Source of the DNA: Gautieria morchelliformis | Lineage: Eukaryota; Basidiomycota; Agaricomycetes; Gomphales; Gomphaceae | Length of the DNA stretch: 64,000 nucleotides | NCBI GenBank assembly: GCA_015179125.1 | Contig: WHVA01000009.1 | Span: 310,001-374,000, forward strand | Reading direction: 5' to 3' | Shown here: one piece after another, positions 32,201 through 46,343 of the stretch | How the letters are laid out: the number at the start of each line of letters is the position of its first letter | Position numbering within the stretch: the stretch's first letter is position 1 | Notes under the pieces: generated by a model | Told to the model about the DNA's origin: nothing | Database searches by the model: none | The model's input: the letters and a program-made list of their open reading frames with translations, nothing else | Program-made: the position numbers and the translations under genes

Positions 32201-32900
32201 TTCCACTTTGGAATCCTCTTCCGCAAGCAATGGGTGAGGGCCAGAATGACATGTCTGTATGAGCCATTCAGTCTTCTGCTGCTCCTGAAGCTCCTTCCGC
32301 ACTTCCGACTGCACATGTGACACTTGGTTGGGCATCGACTCATCAGCACCTTCCGAGTCTGCCAGTTGATCTCTGGGTTGTGCTCCTGCAGCCAGGTAAA
32401 CCCAAGGATGATGTCTTGCTTACCCAGGCTGGTGACTGCAAAGGAAGTGCATTCCATGTGTCCATCATAGTGGAGAATTGTGTCTACTATTTCCGTGATG
32501 GACCCCACCTCATTAGGGCTTCCATCCACATTGAACACCAGGATTGCACGTTGCAACTTCCATGTGGTCAGTCGGTTCCATTCAACATAATCCCTGTCTA
32601 AACCAACCAGTGGCCCCACAGTCAACAAGTGTGGGTCTGGATTTGACTTCTGCTGTGTCCATCATCTGGATCTCAACCTTAATGACCAGTGACTTGGGGC
32701 CCAGGGTGGCAGCAACAACATAGTGTTTCAGGAGGTGTCTCTCCCAAGGGCGGATGTGGAGTGGGCGGGATGTTGGACTTGGCTTTTGTGTGACTTTATC
32801 GGGTGGGTCTGTACGAAGAGAAGGGAGTGGGGGTTTCTCATTCTCTACTTCAAGACAGGCAAACCAGTTATGTACAGACCCAGTCGAGGCTGGTCCCCAT
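29290..32900 (-). mobile_element. Ty3/Gypsy relic (integrase, RNase H, reverse transcriptase, protease)
   Basis: Minus-strand frames show, from right to left, a protease (PTLVDCGATG, LGKQDIILGFTWL), reverse transcriptase remnants, a connection (YLGVIVLEGMVEMDPVKV), RNase H (HPIAFFSKSLSLVEWKYEIH) and integrase (DFIVELPESHGCDTIMNVVD, then AYHPQSDGQMEPVNQELEQY). The lineage differs from the chromovirus at 5-12.6 kb and is the same as the fragment at 2.0-2.6 kb. No LTRs are seen. It is an old, heavily broken copy with many breaks, and it is interrupted by a MITE at 29,567-30,080. Confidence 0.88.
29567..30080. mobile_element. MITE-like palindromic DNA element, 514 bp
   Basis: The left end reads GCATATAAAAATTTTCTGGT and the right end, read inward on the other strand, GCATATAAAAGTTTTCTTGT. 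The inverted similarity continues for well over 80 bp (CTGAAAAACTGTTxAAAAAACTGTAAA, then AGTGTTTTTxATGTAAAAAA). Inside, a unit of about 135 bp (TTTCTTTGTGAAAACA... TTTTTTACATAA) is repeated in tandem at about 29,740-29,875 and 29,881-30,010. The element is very AT-rich, codes for nothing and sits inside Gypsy integrase sequence. The target duplication is unclear because the ends are themselves palindromic. Confidence 0.85.
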
Positions 32901-33332
32901 GAGCACATTCATCAGGACAAGTATGGCGTATTTGTCCTGTGTAGGCGCCCTGCCTTCGTCATAGATGTTGGAGACAGCATCCTTGATCTCAGTGGCAGTG
33001 TAAGCAGTCCTGGACAAGTCAGTGAACTTAGCACTGACAGTGAAGGTAAGCAGGTCAACTTGGAAATCATTCCGCCATGATGAGTGTGGAGGCCATCACC
33101 CCTGTTTGCCAAGAGTGCCGATGATGTGTGAGTTGATGAGTCACAATTCAGCAGATTTCTTCTGATCCACAGATTCATCAATGGAGCCATTGATGTAGCC
33201 CATTATTCCAGCTCAAGGAAGGAGAACTCCATCTCCCAAGACCATTTCAGCCAAGAGCCTTTTGTAAGCTTCTCTAAGTCCTTCACCCTGATGTGATAAT
33301 CGAGTACCATTGTAGAGGTGCTGTATAGGAAG
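32880..33332 (-). mobile_element. Copia-like gag fragment, fossil
   Basis: Minus-strand frames read DYHIRVKDLEKLTKGSWLKW, GYINGSIDESVDQKKSAEL and LSRTAYTATEIKDAVSNIYD, resembling the UBN2-type gag of Copia elements (L-x-x-W...W, GY..G.I). It meets the Gypsy relic at about 32,890-32,900 and is split from its LTR-side leader by the hAT element at 33,333. It is an old and broken copy. Confidence 0.6.
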
Positions 33333-34298
33333 TAGTGTTTTCCAGGCTCAGTCCCGGCCAAAAAGCCGCGGCTCGGGCCCGGCTTGGTCAGTCCCGGCTC
33401 ACTCAATTCCAAGGCCTGAACCGATGCAAAAGTCCCGGCACGGCTTAAGCCCCGGCCTGTGGTGAGGTTTCTTACTAGGCCGATGTAGAGCCCAATGTAT
33501 TTGGTAGACTACCTAGAGTAGCAAAATTAATTATAAGTCTGCATCCTCATCTACACTACAATCCAAGTCCCATTCGCCATCGCCATCCAACTCCAGCGCT
33601 GTGGTTTCTTCGTCGTTGAGGATGGCAAACTCGGTAGTGGTACTCGGGGACGGTTCACAAACTAGTAGGTCAGTCCTTTGATTACCTGGAGGGCCTCTAC
33701 AGTATCACCCTTCAAGCAGTTGGATCGCTTGGTGATGGTGATACCCGACCCTGAAAACACTCGCTCGCTGGATACCGACGATGCCATTATAGGCAAGTAG
33801 TCATATGCTAGCGATTGTCCTGGTGCACGGTGTATAAGCCATACACAGTACCAGAGATTTGTACTTACCCTCCACCACTCAACCAGAGGCATGTTCTCTG
33901 GTAACCTATCTTCTGCTCGAATTGGCTTACAGTAATCACCCGCCCACACACACTTGTGATAGGGCCGGCAACCTCGATGACCTCCTCTTCGCTGCTGTCA
34001 CTGTCGGAAATGCGGGGCAAAGGCATAGGGGGCGATGAAAAAGATGGACGCAGATTTTTTCACTTATTAGTAGTAACAAAGACATGTAACGACCTGTCTA
34101 TTCTGGGTAAAGAGCTGGCTCCAGCATCGCCTAAGAAGCGCCCAAAAGCCGCGGCTTTCGGGCCCGGCTCCGGCTCTCTGGATCCAAGGACGGGACCTCA
34201 AAGCCGGCCCCATAACGGCTTGGGCCTGTCCCGGCTCGGTCTTTTAGCGGCCCGGCTCGGGCTAGGCCGGGGCTTTAGCCGGGACTTGAAAAACACTA
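33333..34298 (-). mobile_element. Non-autonomous hAT element, 966 bp, 8-bp target duplication
   Basis: The ends are TAGTGTTTTCCAGGCTCAGTCCCGGC and, read from the right, TAGTGTTTTTCAAGTCCCGGC. ATAGGAAG flanks both sides exactly (33,325-33,332 and 34,299-34,306). The subterminal regions are GC-rich GGCCCGGC repeats. On the minus strand 33,660-33,950 encodes the C-terminal dimerisation region of a hAT transposase (PLVEWWRVSTNLWY, LAYDYLPIMASSVSSERVFS, GDTVEALQVIKGL). The catalytic part is absent, so mobility would need transposase from elsewhere. The sharp duplication suggests a recent insertion. Confidence 0.95.
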
Positions 34299-34310
34299 AT
34301 AGGAAGTAGC

Positions 34311-34640
34311 TGTGATAATGGTTATGAATATCTGCACATAGTTGTGATACTTAAAGTGTGGATGGTAGGCCCATAACCTATTGGAAGCTGTACCCAGGGT
34401 GTCAGTTCTCAGTCTCACAATATGTGTGATGTAACTATATACCTGTACCTGAGGTGTCAGTTCTAGATACAAGCCTATCAATAAAGTGTATGTGCAAGTA
34501 TAGGAGCACTTTACCTCAGTCTCACAATACGTATGATATAACTGAGGGAAAGGGTGAAACTCCTGACTCGTGTCTCTCAGGTACCTGCCAGACATGTGGG
34601 TACTTGTCTACATAGCACGGTCACGTGTGTAACTCCAACA
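34311..34640 (-). repeat. Probable Copia LTR belonging to the gag fragment
   Basis: On the minus strand the block starts TGTTGGAGTTACACACG and ends CATTATCACA, 330 bp, directly upstream of the gag leader once the hAT element is set aside. No second LTR is in the window, so the limits rest on termini and position. Confidence 0.5.
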
Positions 34641-35150
34641 GTACGAGTTGGGCTTGATACTCAGTGTAAAATGACGTATTACCGGGAAGCTACAGATGGT
34701 GTGATGCGCAGTGACATACTCATGGTTGTTGGCACCAGCACCCAGTTCCAGCCACAAGCAAGCCACTTTTGCGGGCCAGCTATGGATATGACAAACGGCT
34801 TGAACGCTGGGCTGGCGCCATCACAGGCCCCTAGGTAGCTTTTATATAGCAAAAAATATTTCTATGCACTGGAAAATACATTCTGAGAATCATATGCAAG
34901 CCCCAACTCTGCAGAGTTTTTAAACGGCTCAGCTTGAAGCCATCACAAATCGAGCCGGCTACCAGTAGCTTGGCTGAGCCAAAGCCGAGCTGCGGCAACA
35001 CACTTTGGACTTGCCTATTTTGGAATAGTCATCTTTCCCACGGCGGGCGGGTTCCTAAATAGTCGCAATAGAACCAATGACCAAAACCGGGTAGTACATA
35101 TATTGCCTAGGACTATTTTGCCTCTCATCCCGCTGGCATAGTATCCTGCT
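34641..35150. other. Intergenic region between the transposon island and the MFS gene
   Basis: No gene is seen. Bases 34,900-35,000 hold imperfect inverted GC-rich words (GAGCCGGCT, TTGGCTGAGCC) that could be the trace of another small hAT-type element. The 3' part should hold the promoter of the transporter. Confidence 0.4.
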
Positions 35151-37578
35151 ATGGGGGATAGGCTGGCTCGCGCTAGGACTGCGACTCTGCTGGGCTCAGT
35201 GCTAACATCTTTGAGCTCTGGTACAAACTATGTGCGGCTCCAGGCTTTCCCAGAGTCCCAATGTCCTCAGCTGATCAGGCACGCTCGTATCTGATCAGGT
35301 TTTTTCTGGTGAAGAACAGCTATCCATCCATACTGAACTCAAGGTACTAACACTTTCGTTCAATTTTAGCATATGCGCCTCAAATGGGCTCCAGACTCCA
35401 CATAACGAACACCCAGTTAAACATCATCGGTAAGGAGGTTATTTACCTGATTCCCGTCTTAATGGCTTTAACTGCCGTCACTAGGTATTTCGGGTAACAG
35501 TACGCATACGTCTTACTTTGTTAGCATCGGCCTGTTGCTTACCATCCCCATGCACAGTGGGTTTTAACACCACCGGCGTCGTGCTTGGACGTATTGCCGA
35601 TAAGCATGGCCCACGACTGTGCGTGTGTGTTAACATGTCAGAAGATGAATCGTGACATTTCTATCACCTCATAGTCTTCTCATCTTGGCGTCTGTCTTTC
35701 TGTTTGCGGGATATATAGGCCTCCGCGGTTACTTTGATGCTGGGCCATCAAGTGAAGATGTCCTCCCGCTATTCAGTCTCATAGTGATGTCAGCATTGTC
35801 CTTTATGACTGGAGCCGGTGGGTCCTCGGGCCTTATAGCAGCGATGAACTCGACAGCTAAGAGCTTTCCTGAGCGCTTGGTAAGTTATAATCCAATTCCA
35901 TTCTTGTAATCTGTGCCTACTCCCTCTTCAGCGTGCGACGACCGTAGGCTTTGTACTTTCCGGCGTTGGTCTATCTGCTTTCTTCTTCTCTGCTCTCGCA
36001 CGCTGGTTCTTTCCTGACAATACCTCATCTTTTCTCCTCTTTCTGTCCCTCGGTACTTCCCTTCCCATCATCATCGGATTCCTGACCATCCGCCCAGTTC
36101 CTCATCCTGAACGCCCAGATGCCGGCCCGGGGGGGTTGACTTTGCACTCAGGAGATGACTTCCGTGATAGCACGTCTCGCCTTCTGGACTATGATGCCAA
36201 CAACACGGTGGCAGGTGAGCGTGGCCTCAACAGCTACGCAAGTGAATCTGGCGGCCATGAAGGCGCCGATATAAGTGCTGAAACCCGCGACGTGAGGGTC
36301 ACAGACATTCACCCTGATGTCCTTGTGGCCGAAACAGATTCACAGACGAGGTCTCGTTCTGTAGCAATTTCTCCTTCTAGGGGTGATAGTGGAAGAAGGG
36401 CGTCATCTTCTCAGAAAACTGTCAGTGAGACAAGGTCTCTCCCGCTCCCAGAACCCGTAGATACACACGGATGGCGGATCCTGACTGGATGGGAGTTTTG
36501 GGTGTTATTTTGTATTCTTTCGATACGTGAGTGTCACCCACTTCTCGCCTATAGGGTATACTTATCATTATACGCAGATAGTGGAACAGGCTTAATGTGT
36601 GAGACGATCCAGTGTATAAGTTGACCTCTTGCTCATACGAAATATCAGACATTAACAACGTCGGAACTATTGCACAAGCGCTGTTAGCGAAAGGAAACCC
36701 TGACTATGATAGAATAAAGGGTGTCCACCTCCAAACCGCGCAAGTCTCTTTGATTAGCTTGGCCAATTGCGGTTCTCGCATTGCATTCGGTCAGTCTGCT
36801 TTTATGGAATTAAGGTCAGCTAGTTGAACCGATGCTAACTGTTTTTCACCGATGGCATGGCTCCTCTAATTTAGGAGCGGGGGTTGACTTCCTGAAGAGC
36901 CGCTACGCGATCCACCGGTCCTACCTTATTTCACTAGTTTCTATCCTCCTCGTGGCCTCCCAAATCGTGGGAGCCCTGGTTGAGGACCCAAATCATCTCT
37001 GGCTGGCATCACTACTCTTGGGATTGGGTTACGGCGGCATTTTCGGGTTGTTACCTACGGTGAACGCTGTTGCCGTACATTGACCACTGAAAAGTTCTGA
37101 TGACTGAGCTCTCCCCCGCTCTGCTTTTTCAGGTGACAACGGAGTGGTTCGGTTTGGGTACGTACGATATATATTTCAGGATACTCACACTCGCTGAACG
37201 CCCGTTATGACCTTGCATGCTCGGATAGCCCATTTTTCCGAGAATTGGGGCTTTGTATCTTTGGCACCTATCCTAGGTGGCAACATTTTCAGCGTTCTGT
37301 TCGGGTGGAATGTCGACGCACATGTTCCTCGTTCCACCGACCTACCAAGTGGCCCTCGCGCGCCGGCATCAGGACCAGCCCGCCAATGCTTCGAAGGTCG
37401 CGTATGTTACGCCAGCACGTTGCTCGTAACTACTCTGGCCTGTGTGCTGGCCCTCTTTTTGAGTGTGGTGGCTGCTTGGAGGGATCGACGGAAGGCGAAT
37501 CTGACAAGAAAATATGAAGGCCTTCCTCAAAACCCTCCTCCCGGTGAAATACTTTGGGAAAGTGAGGCAGATGAGTGA
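35151..37578 (+). CDS. Major facilitator transporter, Mch1 / nodulin-like family
   Basis: The start ATG at 35,151 gives MGDRLARARTATLLGSVLTS, then SSGTNYV. Conserved blocks follow: YAPQMGSRLHITNTQLNIIG, TTGVVLGRIADKHGPRL, MTGAGGSSGLIAAMNSTAKS, SGVGLSAFFFSALARWFFPD, an acidic Ser-rich loop (36,130-36,460), YINNVGTIAQALLAKGNPDY, LLGLGYGGIFGLLP and a soluble C-terminus ending ILWESEADE. This layout of six helices, a long loop and six helices, with the TNY motif and GTGLMYINNVG split by a short intron (about 36,600-36,651), fits fungal Mch1-like proteins, which are membrane transporters of unsettled substrate. About seven short introns are present. The first junction after TNYV (35,230-35,373) is not resolved, so either an unusual donor or a small exon is involved. 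It is convergent with the Ca2+ ATPase. Confidence 0.82.
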
Positions 37579-38350
37579 ATGGACTGCCAGATGTTTACCT
37601 TTTTGAGTAATTAGATCGTGTATCTAGATAGAAAAGATTTTGACATGCGCACGACGCTTTGAAACGAGTCAATACTCCGATATATAAAATTATATACTAG
37701 TATGACTAGCACTTGCTTATATTTCGCCAAAGCGTTGATGAGCAAACAAGCTTACTTGTAAGCCGAAAATATCATGTTCGATGCTACCCCGTGAAGCTTC
37801 AAACATCGATAAATCTAACCACGATATTCGAAGCCGACCGAGAGGTCTCGTAACAATGTACGTCGATCCGATCCATCCCTGCAGGGCGCCGGCTGTGGCC
37901 TAACTATCAGAACTACGTGGACAATATTGAGGGCTTGAATTCCAGAGATTGTTGCGCTCCCTCACAGAATGCAGTGGAAGGATGAAGCAGATGATACATT
38001 AGCTAGTCGTTCAGGTACTCATCGTTATATTACTTGAGGTCGAGGTTGGATTAAAACGCACGAATAGGCCACAGGCTGAATACTCACATCTTAGCGTAAG
38101 TCGATAGATGTCGGGTAGGGAAACTGTGAGAAACGATATGCATTTACTGCTTCCTCCACAATGCTGGATCAAAACTGATTCTATTTGCTGGACGCAAGAC
38201 GGAACTCCCCGAGGACTGGGATGGCGCTCAAGAGCAGTTTTTTAGGGGACATAAGAAGAGTGCACACTGTGTGTGCACCTAAGGTTTACAACGAGGAACC
38301 TCTGTTGGCGCCGCTGATTTCCGTCTAATTATACATAGATCTATGTCCCG
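37579..38350. other. Convergent intergenic region
   Basis: These 770 bp separate the 3' ends of the transporter and the Ca2+ ATPase. They are AT-rich with no coding signal and presumably hold both terminators. Confidence 0.5.
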
Positions 38351-41930
<3,580 letters not shown>

Positions 41931-44647
41931 TAGAATGGAGGCTGGTCTAAGAGACTAGCTACAAGAAACTCTAGATGAGCCGTTTAGTAGATATACGAGG
42001 ATGCAAACGTCAAAAATCGCAAAGCGCTGGTTCCGCCACGTACTACGTTTGCGTCAGTGTGGCATTGTTGACGAGTGCAGGCGCGTCTGTATTCCCAAGG
42101 AATTGGGACCTTTCAACAGGCTCCCTTATTAGAGCTTAGAGCACTTATCTCTCACCAGAGGGGCGAGGCCCTCAGCCTCAGGAGCATTCCGGCACGACCA
42201 GTCCCTCTCCTCCCAAATGCTCCCAGCTTCAACCAGAAACCAGTTGACCACCATGTGGTCCCTTCGCAGTGATTGAAAGCGAGAGCAATTATACAGACTT
42301 TGGCGATCGGCTTGTTACAATGTCTCGGGACAGACTTGAGGCAGTTACAGTACAGTAACGCCTCCCGTCACAATAGCTTGAGAGTGACACGTCGCGTTGG
42401 CGTGGAGGAGCGTGACAATTTCAAATTTCGGCTTGGCTTAGTTTATGTAAAATTTCCATCTTCGATTATCGTCCACTACCTCGATGTTTTTTCTTTTGCT
42501 GTTTGGTTACTTGGGTGTTCCTGAGTCTCACGTGCGGCGTCCGTATAACGTGGTGTTGACTCTCAGCAGCAAGCAGTGGGTGATGGGCATGCCACGCGTA
42601 GTCACAGGACACTCATCGCAACCTTATCATCGATGAGCCAGAGTCTGCATACCTTTGCGCTACCACACCTGGCATCAATGTCACTGTGTCCAAGAAGCGA
42701 TCAATGTGAAGTTGGAAGGTATAACGAGAGTGCGGGTTTCGGAGACCTCGGATTGGCACTCCAAAATAGTGACGAGCAGTTCGACATCCTCGACGACTGT
42801 GCTTCTCTCAGCCAGGGAGCTGACTTCCGACAATCCCACATCATCGTATATGAAGATATATCGCTAAAGCTTCTCCGATGATGAGGCATTCAATTTCAAA
42901 TGTCAGTAGAGCCTCGTGTCAACCATTCTTTGGGTTCTGCCTGGCTCTGCGGTCATGATTAGAAGGAACAGTGTGCATTTTTAGACGTGCCAGGTATTCG
43001 CGCCCCTACCAATCTCTGCTGTGTTCAACCTCAGCTCACTGACGTCGTTTCAGCGTCAAAAGGCTATGCCTGTCTTCAGAGCCAAAGGTAGCGGGATAAA
43101 TACAGGTACCACATCGCTCAGCGCTCAGGCCTTTGTCAGCTGACTGCAGGCCGTCTTAGGTAGCTTTACTCGTGTATTCAGTGCGGCTCGCTGATTATGC
43201 CATCCCCAGCCATTCACGGTCACTGATTCAAAGTTGCGATAAGCAAGATTCACCGAGTGTTCCGTATACTATGCAGCATCGCACCGTGACGTCATTAAAA
43301 CTTACCATGCTATTACCGCGCCAAGACCACGATCCGTCTGTCGGCGCTATACCAAGTACATATGCGTGCACCCCTGAAAATCAGTTCTTCTAGGATACAA
43401 TTCACTCTAAGCCACTGTTTTTGGTAACTTCAGTATCTGCGAATACTTTAGCCCTTATGCACTTTCGGACTAGCGTTCAAGGCCGCATACTCTGTTCCGA
43501 GCTTGTCCTTTTCCGTGTAGGCAAGGAGGCATTTTGTGCTTGTGGACCACCATAATTATCTTGGGTCCCACACTTTCATCAACCAGCGAACCCTGCACGC
43601 CCGAAGTCGTCACAAGAAAGATCGGTGTATTTTATACGACAAATATAGAGTGCCATATTTATAGGTACGAAACGGCTCATACCATGTCAGACTCGGTTCT
43701 GATCCAGAACCGTGATATAGGTGTCAATAAATACTGCCAGTGACCTCTGAACTTTCTAAGAAAATGGTCTACGGCGTGATATCTTTGTGGAGGACGCCTC
43801 GTGGTAGAGTCTAAACGCGCAAGGAGGGCTTGGAAAACGCAACATTTGAACAGGTCACAATATGCAAAAGCGCCAGCGACCTGGGCCCTGAGATCTGTAT
43901 TCTGGGAAGTTTAACATCACATCGCTTGTGCATGCTTCAGGCAAAATTTCAACCACGTTGCTGAATTCGCTGGGTACAATTCCAGGTGGGGCCGGCTTGA
44001 TTTTATCCCGATCGGGGGCAGGGAACCCCAGATCACACCACAGGAGTTCAACTGCGGTGACCGACAGCTTGATGACACGCCTCGCAATGCCCGATATTGA
44101 ACCCCTCCCGAGACGGACGGTCTATGTGCGTGACTAGGTCAGTTGCTACGTCCTGCTTTGTTCCTCGACAAATGCTGACTGATAGTAAACATTTTTGTCA
44201 TGGGGTACTCAATATCTACCACCCGGTGAATACCGAACCCAGAAGTCACACGTAGCAATCAGCTTTGAGGTCTAGATGAGTCGACAGAGCGTGCCAATAC
44301 TGTGGCGTCCGCAATGTATATGGTAGGCATTCGTCGCCATCACCATCTGTAAGCATTGGATAGCGGTATGCCCTGCAAGGTGAAGTTGCACGAGGACCCG
44401 CTGTCCTCGCGCTCCCTGAGCACGAGTGTGAGGACGTTCACTGCAGCGCACCGAATCTTGGCACTGGTATGACACTGTTATGACACTGGGGAAATACCTG
44501 AGGTCGAACCTAAGTTATTGCATTCAGTGAGCCGCATTATGGACCAGCACCACAACAGAATCGCAGGAAATCGCCAACTCTGTATTCTATTAGGTGATGG
44601 ACTGCTCGGCAGAGGCGCGCATCAACAAGAGGTGCATGTATTATAAA
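41931..44647. other. Long gene-poor interval
   Basis: I find no recognisable protein, RNA or repeat in these 2.7 kb. Frames are short, with no credible splicing, and base composition is unremarkable. The first few hundred bases upstream of 41,930 should be the promoter of the Ca2+ ATPase. Confidence 0.45.
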
Positions 44648-46040
44648 GGAGCTATTATTGCTAGTGACAGGTGGTCAACAGGAATATCAGTTGTTTTACG
44701 AGAAGCAATAAGGGCCGCTGTAAGATGGGATGTGATTCGTTCAGTGACTTTCTGCAGGGCGAAGGATATTTAGATGCCGTAACCGTGCCTTAACAAGGAG
44801 TCTGGCATATATGCTCGGACAAATCGGGGAATAGTCCGTCGGGCGGCTTTGCAATACCTCGGATCCAGGCTTTAAAACTCGAGTATGATGACTGCAGATA
44901 CATGAGACGGGATGATTCACTGAGTCACGGAATAGAGCGCGACGTTCTGCATCCTTGATGTTGGCCTTGGTATACAGACGTGTCATTTCATGAAAAAGAA
45001 GGTCCAGTGCAAGCAGAGAAAGAGGTTGAAAGGAGAGAAGGAAGCAAAGTAGAATCGAATATGTACTTACCGTCTTACATAGGGCGAGGCCCCAAAAGAC
45101 GATAAATTGGAAAAAAAAAAAAAAAAAAAAAGAAGGTCCAAGGGTGCGGCACCAAAGTTAGCGATAGCGTAGACCGGAAGGTCAGAGCACGACAATACTG
45201 TGATCTTGACGTCTTCAGCAGAGTTTACGAGGGGGGTTATGTTTGTGTAAAGGATATTAGAGAGACTGACCATGGCCAGTTGCATAAAGAAGGGCGTCGC
45301 GGTCGAATGGCGGTTGTTGAAGAATCATGTAGATGTAGCGTTGAACCATGGTGTGCTCGTAATGCAAAATGCGATCGTACGCGTGTTGATTGAATAAAGT
45401 CAGAACGAAGAGGTAAATCTCCTTCAGGGGCACGAAATGCTTAACACGTCAGGGTAACACACTACAGGAGGGTGTAATGACCTACAACAAGCTCGAACGG
45501 GCCATTCTCCCAAATTTTCTAAAACAGAGCGGAACTGAATCCAGAATTTAACCGGAACAGGTAGTTTTTCACCTTGTTTAATAACCACTGGAGGTCCATC
45601 ACCTCGGATCCTAAGGGAACCAGTGTGAAGATCATAAATGCCTCTATTTTAAGGCGTATTTCTGGGCTATTTGATATACGGCTTAAGGCGACTGCTGCTG
45701 CGCTGACCGGAAAGATCGAGTGGCCCAACGAAGCGGGTTTCCTGGGTGGTATAGTGTTAACGAATGGCGATTGACGGTAGCATGTCAGTGACGGTTCAGG
45801 AAAATAAAGAAGGTTCCTGAATGCACAGGTCAGGAGCGAGGAAGTGAAAGTTGAATGGCACACCTCCTCTCGTAATTTATATGGCCAAAAGCGTCGATGC
45901 GCCTGATGGCAAGCGTAGCTTCCACAATCCACTAGTACCTGGCCTATATTATAAATATTAAAGCGTTCCAAGAAGCCGAGGCTTGAGCTTTGAACATCCA
46001 CTGGAACGGTTGCACGGTTGTGTCTTTGGCTGAGTGGCAC
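44648..46040 (-). CDS. Unrecognised multi-exon gene
   Basis: Minus-strand exons join without a phase error at six successive junctions: about 46,000-45,939; 45,902-45,864; 45,741-45,708; 45,661-45,573; 45,518-45,486; 45,439-45,271; and from 45,212 on. Peptides are AHRRFWPYKLREE, ETRFVGPLDLS, IRLKIEAFMIFTLVPLGSEV, IWENGPFELV, HFVPLKEIYLFVLTLFNQHA, MVQRYIYMILQQPPFDRDAL and VKITVLSCSDLPVYAIANFG. Later blocks may be LYTKANIKDAERRALFRDSV and KVTERITSHLTAALIASRK, ending at a stop at 44,648. No ATG was found for the first exon, one intron is only 36 nt, and a T tract of about 22 nt lies at about 45,110, so the ends are uncertain. The composition is that of a soluble globular protein. I do not recognise the family. 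Confidence 0.55.
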
Positions 46041-46343
46041 GTGGGTCGCGCTTTGTTTTTATAATCGTAATGTGGACTATTACTCTATATTATATGGAGG
46101 AGTGGTCACAATTGCCGCTGTAATATTGGGAGCTAAATAAAAGGGATAAAACACTTCACCGAAAGGTATTCTACTGTGCATGCCGGCTGTGGCTCAGTGT
46201 TGAGCACGTCCATATCCACATGAGTACAGTGGTATAAAGGCTGTCCAAGCCATCAACCTATGTAAGAACTTAAGATTCAAAGTCCGCCCATTTCATTGTC
46301 TAAAGCCACAGCAACTTCCCGACCATCATCTTCATTGAACATC
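46041..46343. other. Divergent intergenic region
   Basis: About 300 bp lie between the unrecognised minus-strand gene and the E2 gene. A TTATAAAAAC word on the minus strand at about 46,052-46,061 could serve the leftward gene. Confidence 0.35.

Noticed and set aside
42075-44475. Several 60-100 codon ORFs in the gene-poor interval
   Set aside because: None shows a family pattern, conserved splicing or unusual codon use. They are what chance gives in 2.7 kb.
46184-46255. tRNA-like stretch (TGGCTCAGTGTTGAGC)
   Set aside because: It resembles an A box, but no B box (GGTTCGAANCC type) follows at the right distance and the arms do not pair.
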